This document shows, one piece after another, positions 62,410 to 64,000 of a stretch of 64,000 bases of DNA. The position numbers were made by a program, and so were the translations under genes. How positions within the stretch are numbered: position 1 is the first letter of the stretch; each line of letters opens with the position of its first letter. Under the pieces are notes generated by a model. The model searched no databases, had not been told where the DNA came from, and worked only from the letters and a program-made list of their open reading frames with translations. Source of the stretch: Alicyclobacillus kakegawensis NBRC 103104 (GTDB taxonomy: Bacteria; Bacillota; Bacilli; Alicyclobacillales; Alicyclobacillaceae); contig NZ_BCRP01000003.1 of NCBI RefSeq assembly GCF_001552655.1, positions 124,001 to 188,000 of the forward strand, written 5' to 3'.

Positions 62410-63057
62410 GTGTCTGACAAATCGCCAAACCAGCCCAAGCCTCCGGTGGGACCGACGGCGGACCACAGCCCGATTGCAGGTAAGCGCGTACAAACGGAAG
62501 GGCTCACGCGCCGCCAGTTCCTTACATACGTCCTTGGCGGAACCGGTGCGTTCATGGGCACCATCATGGGCGCCCCGCTCATCATCAGCGCCTTTGATCC
62601 ACTTCACCGCGGGGCGGGTGGCAGTTACGCCCGCACGTCCTGGAAACCGTCCGACTTTAATGACAAGCTCCCAACCCACGTGACGTACAACATCCACATT
62701 GATGACGCGTGGGACTCGCAGGACAAAGCGAATGATGTCTTTGTCATCAAGTACCAAAGGAAATTGATGATTATGTCCCATACCTGCACGCACTTGGGGT
62801 GCCATGTCAACGGTTCGGAGGAGAACGGAAAATCGGTGGCGCCCAAGTACGGGAACGGCAAAGAATGGTTCATGTGCCCTTGCCACGGCAGCCAATACAA
62901 CATCTACGGTGTGCCGACGCCCGGCTCGCCTGCCCCACGCCCGCTGGATCTCTACCAGTATCGCGTGGAAGCGGACGGCACCATATCCGTCGGGCCGTCG
63001 TTCCAGCGGACGAATGAGACCTGGGACGAAAACCCCAATCCGGTGGTCGAGTCGTGA
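62410..63057 (+). CDS. qcrA: Rieske iron-sulfur protein, QcrA-like, without cytochrome b partner
   Basis: This 215-residue protein resembles the Rieske subunit of menaquinol:cytochrome c reductase. A twin-Arg-like motif TRRQFLTYVLGGTGAFMG (33-50) leads a membrane helix. The 2Fe-2S ligands are C126 and H128 (CTHLGC, with disulfide C131) and C156 and H159 (CPCHGS, disulfide C158), followed by GVPTPGSPAPRPLD. The GTG start follows GAGGAGG at eight bases. In B. subtilis qcrA-qcrB-qcrC are one operon; here the next gene is pyrE on the opposite strand, so qcrB/qcrC must lie elsewhere or the protein serves another complex. Confidence 0.9.
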   Translation: MSDKSPNQPKPPVGPTADHSPIAGKRVQTEGLTRRQFLTYVLGGTGAFMGTIMGAPLIISAFDPLHRGAGGSYARTSWKPSDFNDKLPTHVTYNIHIDDAWDSQDKANDVFVIKYQRKLMIMSHTCTHLGCHVNGSEENGKSVAPKYGNGKEWFMCPCHGSQYNIYGVPTPGSPAPRPLDLYQYRVEADGTISVGPSFQRTNETWDENPNPVVES

Positions 63058-63087
63058 CGCCCTGACGACCGCCGGACGGGTACAGAT

Positions 63088-63126
63088 GCCCTGGCCGGCG
63101 CGGGCATCACGCCCCCCAGCCAGGGC
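63088..63126. terminator. Hairpin between the converging Rieske and pyrE genes
   Basis: GCCCTGGC (63088-63095) pairs with GCCAGGGC (63119-63126); an inner GGCG...CGCC part may add to it. There is no T-run, so it is uncertain as a terminator. Confidence 0.4.
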
Positions 63127-63141
63127 CGGACCGTCCCATCG

Positions 63142-63798
63142 CTACTCCTGCCCGAACGTCTCCGGGTTGCGCCGCCAGTCCCGCAAGACCTCCATGTCCC
63201 CGGAGTCAATGTACCCTTCCGAGCGTGCGACCTGGAGCAACGTGTCGTAATCCAACAGGGCGTGCGCGGGCACCCCGCTCTCCCGGGCACGCTCATCCGT
63301 CTGCGGAAATCCGTAAGAGAAGATGGCCAACACCGCCAACACCTGCGCCCCCTGCTGGCGCAGCGCGTCGACCACTTGATAGGCGGAACGACCGGTGGAC
63401 AGGGTGTCCTCAATGACCAACGTCCGCGCGTCGCTCGGCAGGCGTCCTTCCACCTGGCGCCCGCGGCCGTGGCCTTTGGCGCTGGACCGGACGTACACCA
63501 TCGGCAGCTGCAGCCGCTCCGACAGCCAAGCGGCGTGCGCAATGCCGCCAGTCGCCGCTCCGGCCACCACCTCGGCTCCCGGCGCGTTGTTCTTCACCCA
63601 GGCCTCAAACCCGTCTGCCACCTGGCGCCGCAGCAGCGGATAGCTCAGAATCAAGCGGTTGTCGCAGTAAATGGGAGACTTCCAACCGGAGGACCATGTA
63701 AACAGGTTGCGCGTGTCCAACTGCACCGCCCGAATCTGCAACAGCCCCCGCGCCAGGACGCGGGACGGACATGCTTCATGCGATTGTGGCGTTGTCAC
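63142..63798 (-). CDS. pyrE: Orotate phosphoribosyltransferase
   Basis: This 218-residue enzyme makes OMP from orotate and PRPP. It shows FTWSSGWKSPIYCDNRLILS, GAATGGIAHAAWLSERL, and the PRPP loop TLVIEDTLSTGRSA. The GTG start at 63798 has GGAGG nine bases before it and overlaps the pyrF stop (GTGA). It is the last gene of the pyrimidine operon in the usual order. Confidence 0.96.
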   Translation of the reverse strand: MTTPQSHEACPSRVLARGLLQIRAVQLDTRNLFTWSSGWKSPIYCDNRLILSYPLLRRQVADGFEAWVKNNAPGAEVVAGAATGGIAHAAWLSERLQLPMVYVRSSAKGHGRGRQVEGRLPSDARTLVIEDTLSTGRSAYQVVDALRQQGAQVLAVLAIFSYGFPQTDERARESGVPAHALLDYDTLLQVARSEGYIDSGDMEVLRDWRRNPETFGQE

Positions 63799-64000
63799 CG
63801 TTCACCACCTCCGTTTCGTGCCGGGCCCAGCGCCTGCCTCATTTCCTCCCAAATGTCAAACAGCGCCAGTTCTGGTTCATCGGCCCTGGTCACTGCCCGG
63901 CCCACCACCAGCCGCGACGCGCCCAGCCTCAGGGCCTCTCCCGGCGGCAGCGTCCGCCGTTGATCCGCGCGGTCTGCGAAGGCCGGGCGGGTGCCCGGAA
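63795..64000 (-). CDS. pyrF: Orotidine-5'-phosphate decarboxylase, 3' end only
   Basis: The C-terminal 68 codons are in the window; the 5' part lies beyond position 64000. The visible segment GTRPAFADRADQRRTLPPGE, then ASRLVVGRAVTRADEPELA, matches the end of PyrF, including the phosphate-binding GR in VVGRAVTRA. Its stop overlaps the pyrE start, so the two are coupled. Confidence 0.93.
   Translation of the reverse strand, partial: PGTRPAFADRADQRRTLPPGEALRLGASRLVVGRAVTRADEPELALFDIWEEMRQALGPARNGGGER

Overview
The window is a GC-rich chromosomal segment (about 60% GC judged by eye) of a spore-forming member of the Bacillota. The gene order is the Bacillus ylo/ylq core cluster: pyrF-pyrE, rqcH, P-type ATPase, yicC-remA-gmk-rpoZ-coaBC-priA-def-fmt-rsmB-rlmN-prpC-prkC-rsgA-rpe-spoVM, rpmB, asp23-fakA-recG, fapR-plsX-fab-acpP-rnc-smc-ftsY-ylxM-ffh-rpsP-khpA-ylqD-rimM-trmD and rplS-rbgA. 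The high GC, the frequent GTG/TTG starts behind strong AGGAGG-type ribosome sites, and a sulfoquinovose-lipid gene pair point to Alicyclobacillus or a close relative. Alicyclobacillus acidocaldarius is a known sulfonolipid producer. The taxonomic call is inference. No insertion sequence, prophage, CRISPR array or rRNA gene was seen.

Layout. (1) 1-1,500: rbgA and rplS. (2) 1,700-9,820: a block lying between trmD and rplS, which are neighbours in Bacillus subtilis. It holds a c-di-AMP (ydaO-yuaA class) riboswitch in front of a 49-codon ORF, a lipoprotein / membrane protein / O-antigen-ligase-like trio, two hotdog thioesterases, the spore peptidase LytH, an RluA-type pseudouridine synthase, an 89-residue orphan ORF and tRNA-Arg(ACG). 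(3) 10,020-19,700: translation, SRP and chromosome-segregation genes. (4) 19,790-25,741: type II fatty-acid synthesis headed by FapR. (5) 25,884-28,690: rpmF, yceD, patatin, coaD and rsmD, with a structured-RNA candidate upstream of rsmD. (6) 29,056-32,962: membrane-lipid genes (sqdX-like, sqdB, psd) and a spore SASP gene with a sigma-G-type promoter. (7) 33,047-52,084: recG through yicC, including the 26-residue spoVM. (8) 52,231-64,000: an EmrAB-like efflux pair, Ca2+-type P-ATPase, rqcH, a DUF2254-like membrane protein, glutamate dehydrogenase, an orphan Rieske protein, pyrE and the 3' end of pyrF.

Most genes are on the minus strand and tightly packed, with many ATGA/GTGA/TTGA stop-start overlaps that suggest translational coupling. 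Lipid supply (FapR regulon, PlsX, FakA), lipid head groups (Psd, SqdB/SqdX), peptide export (Ffh/FtsY), nucleotide second-messenger sensing (riboswitch) and Ser/Thr phospho-signalling (PrkC/PrpC) share this segment. Starts were chosen from Shine-Dalgarno spacing and family N-termini, and many differ from the longest possible ORF.
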